From: Pseudomonas fluorescens
GTDB lineage: Bacteria > Pseudomonadota > Gammaproteobacteria > Pseudomonadales > Pseudomonadaceae
Length of the DNA: 64,000 bases
Direction: 5' to 3'
NCBI RefSeq assembly: GCF_000968015.1
Contig: NZ_LACH01000033.1
Span: 34,032-98,031, forward strand
In this document: positions 28,315-41,036 of the stretch, piece by piece
Numbering within the stretch: position 1 is the first letter of the stretch
Layout: every line of letters starts with the position of its first letter
Translations under genes and position numbers: made by a program
The notes under the pieces: generated by a model
Databases searched by the model: none
What the model was told of the DNA's origin: nothing
What the model saw: only the letters and a program-made list of their open reading frames with translations

Positions 28315-29018
28315 ACCCCTCGTTACCGGCCTTCTGGGCTGTAATTCCTGCCGCGGGCGTCGGTGCCCGTATGGCCGCGGACCGTCCCAAGCAATACTTG
28401 CAACTGGGCGGGCGCACTATTCTCGAACACAGCCTCGGCTGTTTCCTTGATCATCCTTGCCTGAAAGGGTTGGTGGTCAGTCTTGCTGTTGATGATCCTT
28501 ATTGGCCGAACCTGGCGTGTGCCAGCGATCCGCGAATCCAGAGGGTTGAAGGTGGTTCAGAGCGTTCCGGGTCGGTACTCAATGCGTTGCTGCATTTGCA
28601 TGCGCAAGGCGCTGACGATGAGGATTGGGTGCTGGTTCACGATGCTGCGCGGCCGAATCTGAGCCGTGATGATCTGAACAAGTTGCTGGGTGAACTCGCC
28701 GATGATCCGGTCGGTGGACTGCTGGCGGTTCCGGCACGCGATACCCTCAAGCGGGTCGACAAACATGGTCGTGTGGTCGAAACCGTGGATCGCAGTGTGA
28801 TCTGGCAAGCCTATACGCCGCAGATGTTTCGCCTTGGCGCGTTGCATCGGGCGTTGGCCGACAGTCTGGTGGCCGATGCGGTCATCACTGACGAAGCTTC
28901 GGCCATGGAGTGGGCGGGTCTGGCACCGCGCCTGATCGAAGGTCGGTCCGACAACCTCAAAGTAACTCGCCCCGAAGACCTCGAGTGGTTGCGCCAGCGT
29001 TGGGCTAACCGCCGCTGA
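28311..29018 (+). CDS. ispD: 2-C-methyl-D-erythritol 4-phosphate cytidylyltransferase
   Basis: Third step of the MEP pathway: transfers CMP to MEP. The nucleotide-binding loop is PAAGVGARMAADRPKQYL near residue 14; the VHDAARPNLS and TDEASAMEW segments also match the family. It is 235 residues long and overlaps ftsB. In this genus the partner gene ispF is not adjacent: a LysR-adhC-fghA module lies between, as is usual in Pseudomonas. Confidence 0.96.
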   Translation: MNPSLPAFWAVIPAAGVGARMAADRPKQYLQLGGRTILEHSLGCFLDHPCLKGLVVSLAVDDPYWPNLACASDPRIQRVEGGSERSGSVLNALLHLHAQGADDEDWVLVHDAARPNLSRDDLNKLLGELADDPVGGLLAVPARDTLKRVDKHGRVVETVDRSVIWQAYTPQMFRLGALHRALADSLVADAVITDEASAMEWAGLAPRLIEGRSDNLKVTRPEDLEWLRQRWANRR

Positions 29019-29044
29019 TTGACTCGGGTTCAGTGTTATTTCCA

Positions 29045-29105
29045 ATCGCGAGCAGGCTCACTCCTACAAGGTTACGTCCACTGTAGGAGTGAGCCTGCTC
29101 GCGAT
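29045..29105. repeat. REP pair in opposite arrangement, ispD-LysR gap
   Basis: The same REP unit as after accA occurs twice: reversed at 29045-29068 and forward at 29082-29105, with a 13 bp spacer. Here the GTAGG ends face inward and the CGCGAT ends point out, the reverse of the accA-tilS doublet. The pair sits between the convergent ends of ispD and the LysR gene. Confidence 0.86.
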
Positions 29106-29152
29106 TGCGGCAGCCCAGGCACTCGATCTCTTGCTGGCACGCCGGTGAACGC

Positions 29153-30049
29153 CTAGCTTCGATACTCTGGCCTTAACGCCAACCCCTCTTTCAAATAGTC
29201 CACCAACTTGCGCACCTTCGGCGACAAATGCCGCTGCTGTGGATAAAGCGCCCACACGGCGGTGTTCGGCGGTTGATGAGCTTCCAGCAGCGAAATCAAT
29301 TCACCGTTTTTCAGATGCTCCAGGACGTAGTAGTCCGGTAGCTGACACAGACCCACGCCCTGTAACGCGGCATCCAGCACCGCTTGCCCACTGTTGCAGC
29401 GCCAGTTTCCCTGTACCCGCTGGGAAAATTCCCGCCCGTTCTGTTCCAGTTGCCAGATATCTGAGCTGCCAATGAGGCAGTTGTGGCGGCTGAGTTCCGA
29501 CAAGCTATGCGGGCGACCATACCGTTCCAGGTAGGACGGTGATGCGCACAGGTACATTCGCCGTGGCGCCAGACGTGTCGCCACCAGTCGTGAGTCTTGC
29601 AGACGGCCAAGGCGGATCGCCAGGTCCAGGCCTTCATGGACCAGGTCGAGTTGACGATTGCTCAGTTCAATGTCGATGCGCAGTTGCGGATACAACCCCA
29701 TGAATCGCGTCACCAGCGGCACGATGAATCGTTCGCCATACGCCACGGCGCAGGTCATGCGCAGCATGCCTTTGGGCTCGCTGGTCAGGTCGCCGACCGC
29801 GCGCAAGGCTTCTTCGCGGCCATCTTGCAATCGCTGGCAATGTTGCAGAAATGTTTGGCCGGCTTCGGTCAGCGTGACCCGGCGGGTGCTGCGATAAAGC
29901 AGTCGCGTCTGAAGCCGCTCTTCGAGGCGTACAATTTGTCGACTGATGTGGGAGGACGAAACCCCGAGGCGTTCCGCGGCAGCCGTGAACTGACTGCACT
30001 CGGCCACGGCGACGAACTCGTCGATACCTTCCCAGCGGTTTTCGGACAT
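29153..30049 (-). CDS. LysR-family regulator, probable regulator of the formaldehyde detoxification operon (GfnR-like)
   Basis: The 298-residue protein has an N-terminal winged HTH (residues about 5-60, FTAAAERLGVSSSHISRQI), then a LysR substrate-binding domain. It is divergent from adhC-fghA, with a 107 bp gap, so control of that operon is the simplest role. In P. aeruginosa the LysR gene at this position is GfnR, which controls glutathione-dependent formaldehyde removal; orthology is inferred from position and type. The ATG at 30049 was chosen; a TTG just before it is less likely. Confidence 0.88.
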   Translation of the reverse strand: MSENRWEGIDEFVAVAECSQFTAAAERLGVSSSHISRQIVRLEERLQTRLLYRSTRRVTLTEAGQTFLQHCQRLQDGREEALRAVGDLTSEPKGMLRMTCAVAYGERFIVPLVTRFMGLYPQLRIDIELSNRQLDLVHEGLDLAIRLGRLQDSRLVATRLAPRRMYLCASPSYLERYGRPHSLSELSRHNCLIGSSDIWQLEQNGREFSQRVQGNWRCNSGQAVLDAALQGVGLCQLPDYYVLEHLKNGELISLLEAHQPPNTAVWALYPQQRHLSPKVRKLVDYLKEGLALRPEYRS

Positions 30050-30075
30050 CAAGGACTATCCCTGTATGGCAATAA

Positions 30076-31269
<1,194 letters not shown>

Positions 31270-31277
31270 GGTCGGTC

Positions 31278-32123
31278 ATGAGCCTGGAAAATATCTCCTG
31301 CCAGAAAAGCTTCGGCGGCTGGCACAAGCGCTATCGGCACCGCTCCGATGTGCTCGGCTGCGACATGGTGTTTGCCGTGTACCTGCCGCCGCAAGCGGAG
31401 CAGGGCGGCAAACTGCCGGTGCTGTACTGGTTGTCCGGCCTGACCTGCACCGACGAAAACTTCATGCAAAAGGCCGGCGCCATGCGCATGGCCGCCGAGC
31501 TTGGGCTGATCGTCGTTGCACCGGACACCAGCCCTCGCGGTCCCGATGTGCCGGGTGATCCGGATGGCGCCTGGGACTTCGGTCTCGGTGCCGGGTTTTA
31601 TCTGAATGCCACGCAGGAACCCTGGTCCCGGCACTATCGGATGCATGACTATGTCGTGCAGGAATTGCCTGCATTGGTCGAAGCCCATTTCCCGGCCTCC
31701 GACAAACGTGGCATCAGTGGTCACTCCATGGGCGGCCACGGCGCGCTGGTCTGCGCGTTGCGTAATCCGGGACGCTATCAGTCGGTGTCGGCGTTCTCGC
31801 CGATCAACAATCCGATGGATTGCCCTTGGGGGCAGAAAGCCTTTTCCCGCTACCTGGGGGAAGACCGATCGAAATGGCGTGAGTGGGATGCCTGCGTCCT
31901 GATTGCCGAAGCGAACGAGAAGTTGCCGCTGCTGGTCGACCAAGGTGATCGCGACGATTTCCTGGCCACCCAGCTCAAGCCTGAAGCCTTGCAACAGGCC
32001 GCCAAACTGGCCGGTCATCCGCTGACGTTGCGCCTGCAACCCGGCTACGACCACAGCTATTTCTTCATCGCCAGTTTTATCGACGACCACTTGCAGCATC
32101 ACGGGCGCGCTCTAAGCGCCTAA
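31278..32123 (+). CDS. fghA: S-formylglutathione hydrolase
   Basis: Hydrolyses S-formylglutathione to formate and glutathione, completing formaldehyde detoxification. The 281-residue esterase-D family alpha/beta hydrolase has its nucleophile S150 in [10 protein letters not shown], with the Asp ([10 protein letters not shown]) and His (GYDHSYFFI) of the triad following. The early [12 protein letters not shown] motif is typical. It forms an operon with adhC and is followed by a hairpin terminator. Confidence 0.96.
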   Translation: MSLENISCQKSFGGWHKRYRHRSDVLGCDMVFAVYLPPQAEQGGKLPVLYWLSGLTCTDENFMQKAGAMRMAAELGLIVVAPDTSPRGPDVPGDPDGAWDFGLGAGFYLNATQEPWSRHYRMHDYVVQELPALVEAHFPASDKRGISGHSMGGHGALVCALRNPGRYQSVSAFSPINNPMDCPWGQKAFSRYLGEDRSKWREWDACVLIAEANEKLPLLVDQGDRDDFLATQLKPEALQQAAKLAGHPLTLRLQPGYDHSYFFIASFIDDHLQHHGRALSA

Positions 32124-32146
32124 TGTTCGACAAAGCAGGTAGAATC

Positions 32147-32176
32147 ACGCCCTGACAAAAATCGGGGCGTTTTTTT
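32147..32176 (+). terminator. Intrinsic terminator abutting the ispF start
   Basis: Stem ACGCCC (32147-32152) pairs with GGGCGT (32165-32170) and runs into a seven-T tract that touches the ispF ATG at 32177. It ends adhC-fghA transcription and also leaves ispF without a visible ribosome binding site. Confidence 0.8.
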
Positions 32177-32650
32177 ATGCGTATTGGCCACGGCTATGAT
32201 GTGCACCGTTTCGCTGAAGGCGATTTCATTACTCTGGGCGGCGTGCGCATTGCACACGGCTTCGGGCTGCTCGCTCACTCCGACGGTGACGTCCTGCTGC
32301 ACGCCTTGAGCGATGCCTTGCTCGGCGCCGCCGCGCTGGGTGATATCGGCAAGCATTTCCCGGACACCGACCCGACATTCAAGGGCGCCGACAGCCGTGT
32401 GCTGTTGCGTCATGTCGTCGCACTGATCCACGCCAAGGGCTGGAAAGTCGGCAACGTCGATAACACCATCGTCGCCCAGGCGCCGAAAATGGCCCCGCAT
32501 ATCGAATCGATGCGCGCGCTGATTGCCGCGGATCTTCAAGTTGAGTTGGATCAAGTGAACGTGAAAGCTACCACCACCGAAAAGCTCGGCTTTGTCGGTC
32601 GCGAAGAAGGCATTGCCGTGCACTCCGTTGCCTTGTTGCTGCGCGCATGA
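32177..32650 (+). CDS. ispF: 2-C-methyl-D-erythritol 2,4-cyclodiphosphate synthase
   Basis: Fifth step of the MEP pathway, forming the cyclodiphosphate. The 157-residue protein has the metal ligands D8 and H10 in [12 protein letters not shown], the [13 protein letters not shown] motif, and the C-terminal [15 protein letters not shown]. No Shine-Dalgarno sequence is visible: the seven T of the upstream terminator directly precede the ATG. The stop overlaps the truD ATG (ATGA). Confidence 0.96.
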   Translation: MRIGHGYDVHRFAEGDFITLGGVRIAHGFGLLAHSDGDVLLHALSDALLGAAALGDIGKHFPDTDPTFKGADSRVLLRHVVALIHAKGWKVGNVDNTIVAQAPKMAPHIESMRALIAADLQVELDQVNVKATTTEKLGFVGREEGIAVHSVALLLRA

Positions 32651-33692
32651 ACGAACTGCAATTGCTCGGCCCGCGTGCCTATGGCCAAGTCCTCGGCACC
32701 GCAGTATTGAAAGCCACGGCGGAAGATTTTCAGGTCGATGAAGTCCTCGATATCCCCCTCAGTGGCGACGGCGAACACTTGTGGATCTGGGTGGAAAAGC
32801 GCGGTCTGAATACCGAGGAAGCGGCACGGCGGATCGCCAAGGCGTCGGGCGTGCCGTTGCGCACCGTCAGTTACGCGGGCCTCAAGGATCGTCAGGCGCT
32901 GACTCGCCAGTGGTTCAGCGTGCAGCTGCCGGGCAAGGCCGATCCTGATCTGTCGGCGGCGGAAAACGATACGCTGAAGATCCTCAAGACCGGCCGGCAC
33001 AAACGCAAGCTGCAGCGCGGTGCTCACTCGGCCAATGGCTTCACATTAAGACTGACGCAATTCGCTGGCGACAAAGCGGCGATCGAGGAGCGTCTGCAAC
33101 TGATCGCCAAGCAAGGTGTTCCCAATTATTTCGGCGCCCAGCGTTTTGGGTTTGACGGCGGTAACGTGGTCGATGCCCGCGCGTGGGCTGCTCGCAAAGC
33201 TTTGCCGGAGCAGCGCAACGTGCGTTCGCGCCTGCTCTCTACGGCGCGCAGTTTTCTGTTTAATCAGGTGTTGGCGGCGCGTGTCGCCGATGGCAGCTGG
33301 CAGCGTGCCCAGGTTGGCGATCTGCTGGCCTTCACCGACAGTCGCAGCTTCTTTCCGGCCGGTGAGGCCGAGTGCAGCGACCCGCGTCTGGCAATTCTCG
33401 ATCTGCACCCGACCGGTCCACAGTGGGGCGAAGGTGACTCGCCGGCCACGGGCGCTGTCCATGAACTGGAGCAGGCAATCGCCACTCGCGAAGCGGACTT
33501 GCGTGATTGGTTGATTAACGCCGGTATGAGCCACGAACGTCGCATCCTGCGGCTGCCCATTGGTGGGTTGACGTGGCATTATCCCGAGCCTGACATTCTG
33601 CAACTGGAATTCGTCCTCCCGGCCGGATGCTTTGCCACCGTATTGGTGCGCGAGCTCGTTGATCTGGTGCCGGTGGGGCAGACGGACAGCCC

Positions 33693-33705
<13 letters not shown>
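32647..33705 (+). CDS. truD: tRNA pseudouridine(13) synthase TruD
   Basis: Makes pseudouridine at position 13 of tRNA-Glu. The 352-residue protein carries the catalytic Asp in [16 protein letters not shown] (around residue 82) and the [10 protein letters not shown] motif typical of TruD. It overlaps ispF by four bases and surE by 13, in the conserved ispF-truD-surE-pcm-nlpD-rpoS order. Confidence 0.95.
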
Positions 33706-35119
<1,414 letters not shown>

Positions 35120-35330
35120 GCATTTGTTTCAGCGCGCTGAATTCTCTTCGATTGCTCCTGTCTTACAGCGGCATCGATCAGTTAAACGGGATTCATCGTC
35201 AGGCAGCAAACGTGTGCGCGAAGCCATTTCGCTTCATTAAAGGTAAAGCCTGCACGGCCCGTTATACTTGCGACATTTCATGCCGGAACACGGCAATCCA
35301 CATTTTCAGCCACCACAAAGGGAGCGGCGG

Positions 35331-36188
35331 GTGAGTCTCACAGTCATTGCGCAGCGAATGGGTAAAACGAGCTTTCAGCGCCTGGTGACTGGCCTTGTTT
35401 TGAGCACCTTGCTGGTCGGTTGCTCCAGCAACAAGTCGAGTGAAGTACGCGTCGTCGATCGCAACAACGCCGTCGCCCAGCGTCCGGCAGTGACCACGGG
35501 TCAATACGTCGTTCGACCTAAAGACACCTTGTTCTCCATTGCCTTTCGTTATGGCTGGGACTACAAAGCCCTCGCGGCACGCAACAACATTCCTACGCCT
35601 TATACGATCCATCCTGGTCAGACGATTCGCTTTGACGGTCGCACCGGTTCAACGCCGACGCCGGAGGCCAGCGCTACCGATTCAACGCCTTCTTCGTCGC
35701 TGAAAACCACAGTTATCCGGCGCCAGGCGAATGGCGCAACCACCAGCACAGTAGTGGTTGCACCGTCCGTCGCCAGCAAGTCGACCCCTGCTCCGATGCC
35801 TCCTGCCGGTCCGGCCCCGACCGGCTGGGGGTGGCCATCTAATGGCATTCTCATTGGTAAATTCTCTTCAAACGGCAGTTTGAATAAAGGAATTGATATC
35901 GCCGGGGATTTGGGACAGCCTGTTTTAGCTGCGTCTGATGGGACGGTGGTATACGCCGGGAGTGGCTTAAGGGGCTACGGCGAATTAGTCATCATCAAAC
36001 ACAGCGATACCTACGTCAGTGCCTACGGACATAACCGCAGGCTGTTGGTTCGGGAGGGGCAGCAGGTCAAGGTCGGACAGACAATTGCCGAAATGGGGTC
36101 AACGGGAACAGACCGGGTGAAGCTGCATTTTGAGATTCGCCGACAAGGTAAACCTGTAGATCCGCTGCAATTCCTGCCACGTCGTTGA
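35331..36188 (+). CDS. nlpD: Lipoprotein NlpD with LysM and degenerate M23 domain
   Basis: Outer-membrane lipoprotein that activates cell-wall amidases at division. The GTG start at 35331 follows GGGAGCGG. The lipobox LLVGC gives the lipidated Cys at residue 31; a LysM domain spans about residues 57-101, a Pro/Thr/Ser-rich linker follows, and the M23/LytM domain starts near residue 180. The metal ligands are missing: NKGID replaces HxGxD and KLHFE replaces HLHFE, so it is an activator and not a peptidase. In pseudomonads the main rpoS promoter lies within nlpD. Confidence 0.94.
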   Translation: MSLTVIAQRMGKTSFQRLVTGLVLSTLLVGCSSNKSSEVRVVDRNNAVAQRPAVTTGQYVVRPKDTLFSIAFRYGWDYKALAARNNIPTPYTIHPGQTIRFDGRTGSTPTPEASATDSTPSSSLKTTVIRRQANGATTSTVVVAPSVASKSTPAPMPPAGPAPTGWGWPSNGILIGKFSSNGSLNKGIDIAGDLGQPVLAASDGTVVYAGSGLRGYGELVIIKHSDTYVSAYGHNRRLLVREGQQVKVGQTIAEMGSTGTDRVKLHFEIRRQGKPVDPLQFLPRR

Positions 36189-36292
36189 TCGCTTCCAGCC
36201 TGTTCCGTCGCGTAGAGGGAACAGGCTCCAGCGTTGCCAAGGATAAAGGCGCCGCTTGAGCCTGAGGTCGAACTCACCAAAGGACTATAACA

Positions 36293-37300
36293 ATGGCTCT
36301 CAGTAAAGAAGTGCCGGAGTTTGACATCGACGATGAGGTTCTCCTGATGGAGACCGGCATCGGTACGGATTCGATGTCGAATGATGAAGGGGCTGCTCCA
36401 CCTTCCGTTCGTGCCAAATCCAAACACTCCGCCACGTTAAAGCAGCACAAGTACATTGACTACACGCGTGCACTCGATGCCACGCAGCTGTACCTCAATG
36501 AGATTGGCTTTTCCCCTCTGCTGTCCCCCGAAGAAGAAGTTCATTTTGCGCGCTTGTCGCAAAGTGGAGATCCGGCTGGGCGCAAACGCATGATTGAAAG
36601 TAACCTGCGGCTGGTGGTGAAAATCGCCCGGCGTTACGTCAATCGTGGCCTGTCGCTGCTGGACCTGATCGAAGAGGGCAACCTCGGGCTTATCCGGGCA
36701 GTAGAGAAGTTCGACCCCGAACGCGGCTTCCGCTTTTCGACCTACGCGACCTGGTGGATTCGTCAGACCATCGAACGCGCGATCATGAATCAGACCCGGA
36801 CCATCCGGTTGCCGATTCATGTGGTCAAAGAGCTCAACGTGTACCTGCGCGCTGCACGGGAGCTGACGCAAAAACTCGATCACGAACCCTCGCCCGAAGA
36901 AATTGCCAACCTGCTGGAAAAACCGGTGGGAGAGGTCAAGCGCATGCTCGGCCTGAACGAGCGGGTTTCTTCGGTCGACGTCTCGCTGGGCCCGGATTCG
37001 GATAAAACCCTGCTGGACACCCTTACCGATGACCGTCCAACCGATCCATGTGAACTGTTGCAGGATGACGACCTGTCCCAGAGCATCGATCAATGGCTCT
37101 CGGAGCTGACCGACAAGCAACGCGAAGTGGTGATACGCCGCTTCGGCCTGCGCGGTCACGAGAGCAGCACGCTTGAAGATGTAGGCCTGGAGATTGGCCT
37201 GACCCGGGAGCGGGTCAGACAGATTCAGGTTGAAGGCCTGAAGCGTCTTCGGGAGATTCTTGAGAAGAATGGCCTGTCGAGCGAGTCGCTGTTTCAATAA
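36293..37300 (+). CDS. rpoS: RNA polymerase sigma factor RpoS
   Basis: Stationary-phase and general-stress sigma factor. The 335-residue protein has region 1.2 ([20 protein letters not shown]), region 2 ([33 protein letters not shown]) and region 4 with the -35 HTH ([16 protein letters not shown], here [13 protein letters not shown]). It lies downstream of nlpD and directly upstream of rsmZ. Within the Gac/Rsm network of this genus the two neighbours are functionally linked. Confidence 0.98.
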   Translation: MALSKEVPEFDIDDEVLLMETGIGTDSMSNDEGAAPPSVRAKSKHSATLKQHKYIDYTRALDATQLYLNEIGFSPLLSPEEEVHFARLSQSGDPAGRKRMIESNLRLVVKIARRYVNRGLSLLDLIEEGNLGLIRAVEKFDPERGFRFSTYATWWIRQTIERAIMNQTRTIRLPIHVVKELNVYLRAARELTQKLDHEPSPEEIANLLEKPVGEVKRMLGLNERVSSVDVSLGPDSDKTLLDTLTDDRPTDPCELLQDDDLSQSIDQWLSELTDKQREVVIRRFGLRGHESSTLEDVGLEIGLTRERVRQIQVEGLKRLREILEKNGLSSESLFQ

Positions 37301-37327
37301 GCAATTTGCTGAGTAAGCCCTATAAAG

Positions 37328-37351
37328 CCCCGACTGGTTCGGGGTTTTTTA
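37328..37351 (+). terminator. rpoS terminator
   Basis: CCCCGA-CTGG-TTCGGGG followed by six T, 28 nt after the rpoS stop: a standard intrinsic terminator. Confidence 0.88.
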
Positions 37352-37399
37352 TTGCCTTGGAGGCGGGCTGGGAGTTCCCTCTGCTTTGTAGTCTCTTGC

Positions 37400-37439
37400 T
37401 GTAAGTGTTTGCTTACTCTTTCGTAAGTATTCGCTAACT
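37400..37439 (+). promoter_or_regulatory. GacA upstream activating sequence of rsmZ, apparently tandem
   Basis: TGTAAG-TGTTTG-CTTACT at 37400-37417 matches the GacA box TGTAAG-N6-CTTACA with one mismatch. It lies about 190 bp before the RNA start, the usual distance for this sRNA class. A second, weaker copy, CGTAAG-TATTCG-CTAACT, follows at 37422-37439, exactly 22 bp (two helical turns) later. The stretch from 37470 to 37530 is very AT-rich and could bind MvaT/H-NS-like proteins or IHF. Confidence 0.82.
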
Positions 37440-37589
37440 TCATGGGTAGCAGTCGTACATATTCCTACGTGAGATATGGCTAACTAATTGATTTATATGT
37501 TTATTTTTTAATATTAATTGCTTGTGACAGCCAGTTTCAGCTAGCGGGGGCGTTTGCTCTTGGTAGGGAATTCTCTAGTATCTGAACTG

Positions 37590-37718
37590 TGTCGACGGAC
37601 AGACACACCCTTCAAGGATGAGGGGAAAGGACATCGCAGGAAGCGATTCATCAGGACGATGAAAAGGAACACAGGGAATAGGGAAAAAATGTGGGCGGGT
37701 CAGACCGCCCCTTTTTTT
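37590..37718 (+). ncRNA. rsmZ: RsmZ small regulatory RNA
   Basis: RsmZ sequesters the translational repressors RsmA/RsmE, lifting repression of secondary-metabolite and exoenzyme mRNAs under GacS/GacA control. The start TGTCGACGGACAGACAC is the conserved Pseudomonas RsmZ 5' end. Nine GGA motifs, the RsmA-binding element, lie between 37596 and 37686. The RNA ends in the terminator GGGCGGGT-CAG-ACCGCCC with seven T (about 37693-37718). A -10 TAGTAT at 37576-37581 sits just before the start. The rpoS-rsmZ-fdxA position is the conserved Pseudomonas location. Confidence 0.94.
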
Positions 37719-37732
37719 GCCTGCAGAAAAGC

Positions 37733-37757
37733 AAAAAGGCCCACAAGGGGCCTTTTT
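37733..37757 (-). terminator. fdxA terminator (partly bidirectional)
   Basis: AAAAAGGCC pairs with GGCCTTTTT around CACAAGG, giving a T tract on both strands. It serves fdxA on the minus strand and backs up the rsmZ terminator on the plus strand. Confidence 0.8.
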
Positions 37758-37773
37758 GAGAACGCGGGGGTAA

Positions 37774-38097
37774 TCAGCGTTCGAGATCTTTGATCTTGCC
37801 TTTGACACCATCCCACTCTTCGGCATCGGGCAACGATTCTTTCTTCTCGGTGATGTTGGGCCAGATTTCCGCCAGCTCAACGTTCAGCTGAATAAATTCC
37901 TGCATGTCTTCCGGGACTTCATCTTCGGAGAAGATGGCCACGGCAGGGCACTCTGGTTCGCACAGTGCGCAGTCGATGCACTCATCCGGGTGAATCACCA
38001 GGAAGTTCGGGCCTTCGTAAAAGCAGTCCACCGGACAGACTTCTACGCAGTCGGTGTACTTGCACTTGATGCAGTTGTCGGTGACGACGAAGGTCAT
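37774..38097 (-). CDS. fdxA: Seven-iron ferredoxin FdxA
   Basis: Small electron carrier with one 3Fe-4S and one 4Fe-4S cluster, of the Azotobacter FdI type. The 107-residue protein starts [17 protein letters not shown] at 38097 with GAGGAG upstream. Cysteines at 9, 12, 17, 21, 25, 40, 43, 46 and 50 give the expected cluster pattern, followed by the long C-terminal extension of this family. It is convergent with rsmZ and downstream of mutS on the same strand. Confidence 0.96.
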   Translation of the reverse strand: MTFVVTDNCIKCKYTDCVEVCPVDCFYEGPNFLVIHPDECIDCALCEPECPAVAIFSEDEVPEDMQEFIQLNVELAEIWPNITEKKESLPDAEEWDGVKGKIKDLER

Positions 38098-38239
38098 TTC
38101 TAATTTTCTCCTCAGGCGGCGGCAGCGGAGCCCCTTCACGTTGGGGTCGCCAGGTTTGGGAGCGATAGTCTGCTGGTCAGGCTATAAGCCAGCAGCATCC
38201 CAAACCGCGCGAGATTCTAACAGCTTGCAGGCAAGTGCG

Positions 38240-40819
38240 TTAGATCCGTGTCTTTAGTGTATAGAGCATTTCGAGCGCGCGACGCGGTGTCATGTCGTCC
38301 AGATCAAGTTTGGCCAGATCATCCAGCACCGGATGCGGCAGGCTGGCGAACATGTCGCTCTGCTGCGGCGCGGCCGGTTTGCCTTTGGCGGTCTTGGGAA
38401 CCTCATGAGGCAGGGCGGTCGCTTCCAGCCGGCCCAGGTGTTCGCGAGCGCGCACGATCACTTCGCTCGGCACACCGGCCAATTGCGCAACCGCAAGGCC
38501 GTAGCTCTGGCTGGCAGGCCCTGGCAGCACGTGGTGCAGGAACACGATGCGTTCGTTGTGCTCGGTGGCATTAAGGTGAACGTTGGCCACCAGTGGTTGT
38601 GCCTCCGGTAGCACCGTCAGCTCGAAGTAGTGGGTGGCGAACAGCGTATAAGCCCGCAGATGCGCCAGGCGTTCGGCCGCAGCCCACGCAAGGGACAAAC
38701 CGTCAAAGGTGCTGGTGCCGCGACCGACTTCGTCCATCAGCACCAGGCTGCGCTCGGTGGCGTTGTGCAGAATGTTCGCGGTTTCGCTCATTTCGACCAT
38801 GAAGGTCGAGCGCCCGCCGGCCAGGTCATCGCTGGAACCGATCCGGGTAAAGATCCGGTCCACCAGAGACAACTCGCAACTCGCTGCCGGTACGAAGCTG
38901 CCGATGTGTGCCAGCAGCACGATCAGAGCGGTCTGGCGCATGTAGGTGGATTTACCGCCCATGTTCGGACCGGTGATCACCAGCATGCGGGTGTTGTCGT
39001 CGAGGCTCAGGTCGTTGGCCACGAAAGGTGTGGTCAGCACTTGCTCGACCACCGGGTGACGACCCTGGCTGATGCGCATGCACGGCTCACTGACGAAGCG
39101 CGGGCAATTCAGATCGAGGTTCAGCGCACGTTCGGCAAGGTTGCTCAGCACGTCCAGCTCGGCCAGTGCCGCGGCGGTGTCTTGCAACGGTGGCAACTGG
39201 GCGATCAAATCTTCGAGCAGCGCTTCGTAGAGCATCTTCTCGCGCGCCAGGGCGCGGCTCTTCGCTGACAGCGCCTTGTCTTCGAACGCCTTCAGTTCCG
39301 GCGTAATGAAGCGCTCGGCACCTTTCAGCGTCTGGCGACGGATATAGTCTGCCGGCGCCGACTCAGCCTGTTTGCTTGGCAACTCAATGAAGTAGCCATG
39401 AATGCGGTTGTAACCGACTTTCAAATGCGACAAGCCAGTGCGGGCCTTCTCGCGGGCTTCAAGGTCGATCAGGAACTGCCCGGCGTTTTCGCTGAGCGAT
39501 TGCAGATCGTCCAGCTCGGCGTCATAACCGGTTTTCAACACGCCGCCGTCACGAATGACGGCCGGTGGGTTGTCGATGATGGCTTTTTCCAGCAGGGCCG
39601 CCAGTTCCGGGTAGGTGCCGGTGGTCTTCGCCAGTTGAATGATGTGCGGAGCTTCCAGCTCAGTCATCGCAACCTGCAACTCAGGCAGTGCACCGAGCGC
39701 ATCGCGCAGGCGAGCCAGGTCACGAGGGCGGGCATTGCGCAGGCCGATCCGCGCCAGGATCCGCTCGATGTCGCCGATTTCCTTGAGCTGCGGTTGCAGT
39801 TTCTCGAAGCGGTAACCGTCGAGCAGGCAGGTAATCGAGGTCTGGCGCGCCAGCAATACGGTCAGATCCCGCAGCGGACGGTTCAGCCAGCGGGTCAGCA
39901 GACGGCTGCCCATGGCGGTCTGGCAGCGGTCGACCACCGATTGCAACGTGTTGTCGCGACCGCCAGCGAGGTTGGTGTCCAGTTCCAGGTTGCGACGGCT
40001 CGCGCCGTCCAGCACCACGGTGTCGTCCAGGCGTTCATGGCGCAGGCTGCGTAAATGGGGCAGAGCGGTGCGCTGGGTTTCCTTGGCATAGCTGAGCAGG
40101 CAGCCCGCGGCGCCGATGGCCAAGGTCAGGTTCTCGCAGCCGAAACCTTTCAGGTCTTGGGTGGAAAACTGCTGGCAAAGACTTTTCAGCGCCGAATCAC
40201 GCTCGAAATCCCACGGCGCACGGCGACGAACCCCACGACGTTTCTCCGCCGGCAGATCCTTCGGCCAGTCGTCCGGGATCATCAGCTCTACCGGATTGAC
40301 CCGCTCCAGTTCTGCCAGCAGGTTTTCCCAGCCCTTGATCTCCAGCACGGTGAAGTTGCCGCTGGTGATATCCAGCACCGCCAGGCCGAACAGACGCTCG
40401 TCACCCAGCACCGCCGCGATCAGGTTGTCCCGACGCTCATCCAGCAGCGCTTCGTCGCTGACCGTACCCGGCGTGATGATCCGCACCACCTGACGATCCA
40501 CCGGGCCCTTGCTGGTCGCCGGGTCGCCGACCTGCTCACAGATCACCACCGACTCGCCGAGCTTGACCAGTTTCGCCAGGTAACCTTCCGCGGCGTGGTA
40601 AGGAATCCCACACATCGGAATCGCCTGACCCGCCGACTGCCCACGGGCGGTCAGGGTGATGTCCAGCAATTTGGCGGCCTTCTTCGCGTCTTCATAGAAG
40701 ATTTCGTAGAAGTCGCCCATGCGGTAGAACATCAGCTGGTCTGGGTGCTGGTTTTTCAGGCGCCAGTACTGCTGCATCATTGGCGTGTGGGAGGACAGAT
40801 CGGAGAGCGCTTTATTCAT
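38240..40819 (-). CDS. mutS: DNA mismatch repair protein MutS
   Basis: Recognises base mismatches and small loops and starts methyl-independent mismatch repair in this genus. The 859-residue protein has the mismatch-binding Phe in the [15 protein letters not shown] motif near residue 37, the Walker A motif [14 protein letters not shown] in its last third, and the [17 protein letters not shown] signature. The ATG at 40819 was preferred to a TTG 15 bases earlier. Its 5' end marks the left border of the tailocin cluster. Confidence 0.97.
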   Translation of the reverse strand: MNKALSDLSSHTPMMQQYWRLKNQHPDQLMFYRMGDFYEIFYEDAKKAAKLLDITLTARGQSAGQAIPMCGIPYHAAEGYLAKLVKLGESVVICEQVGDPATSKGPVDRQVVRIITPGTVSDEALLDERRDNLIAAVLGDERLFGLAVLDITSGNFTVLEIKGWENLLAELERVNPVELMIPDDWPKDLPAEKRRGVRRRAPWDFERDSALKSLCQQFSTQDLKGFGCENLTLAIGAAGCLLSYAKETQRTALPHLRSLRHERLDDTVVLDGASRRNLELDTNLAGGRDNTLQSVVDRCQTAMGSRLLTRWLNRPLRDLTVLLARQTSITCLLDGYRFEKLQPQLKEIGDIERILARIGLRNARPRDLARLRDALGALPELQVAMTELEAPHIIQLAKTTGTYPELAALLEKAIIDNPPAVIRDGGVLKTGYDAELDDLQSLSENAGQFLIDLEAREKARTGLSHLKVGYNRIHGYFIELPSKQAESAPADYIRRQTLKGAERFITPELKAFEDKALSAKSRALAREKMLYEALLEDLIAQLPPLQDTAAALAELDVLSNLAERALNLDLNCPRFVSEPCMRISQGRHPVVEQVLTTPFVANDLSLDDNTRMLVITGPNMGGKSTYMRQTALIVLLAHIGSFVPAASCELSLVDRIFTRIGSSDDLAGGRSTFMVEMSETANILHNATERSLVLMDEVGRGTSTFDGLSLAWAAAERLAHLRAYTLFATHYFELTVLPEAQPLVANVHLNATEHNERIVFLHHVLPGPASQSYGLAVAQLAGVPSEVIVRAREHLGRLEATALPHEVPKTAKGKPAAPQQSDMFASLPHPVLDDLAKLDLDDMTPRRALEMLYTLKTRI

Positions 40820-40941
40820 CGGATAATCAGGCAAATTCGTTGAAAGGTGTAGGGCAAAGGAGGGGCATCGGCCCGGCTTTTCCGCGATGGGCGCAAGGTT
40901 AACATGGGCGGTCCACCCGACGCAGGCATGAAAGCCCTGCG

Positions 40942-41036
40942 ATGCATTTCTTCTGTCTATGCACGACTTATGCGCTGTTTATGCAATTTGGCATTTGTCT
41001 TCCGCGAAAAGAACAAGCACTATGCGCTTTATGCAA
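40942..41036. promoter_or_regulatory. Candidate operator half-sites upstream of the tailocin repressor
   Basis: ATGC half-sites occur at 40942 (ATGCAT), 40959, 40970 and 40981 (spaced 11 bp apart) and at 41022 and 41031, overlapping the repressor start. They resemble the ATGCAT units downstream of the gene, so autoregulation is likely. The sites are degenerate, and no promoter hexamers were assigned with confidence. Confidence 0.5.

Noticed and set aside
37554..37793. Open frame across rsmZ
   Set aside because: It covers the sRNA, its terminator and the fdxA terminator; the region is better explained as RsmZ.
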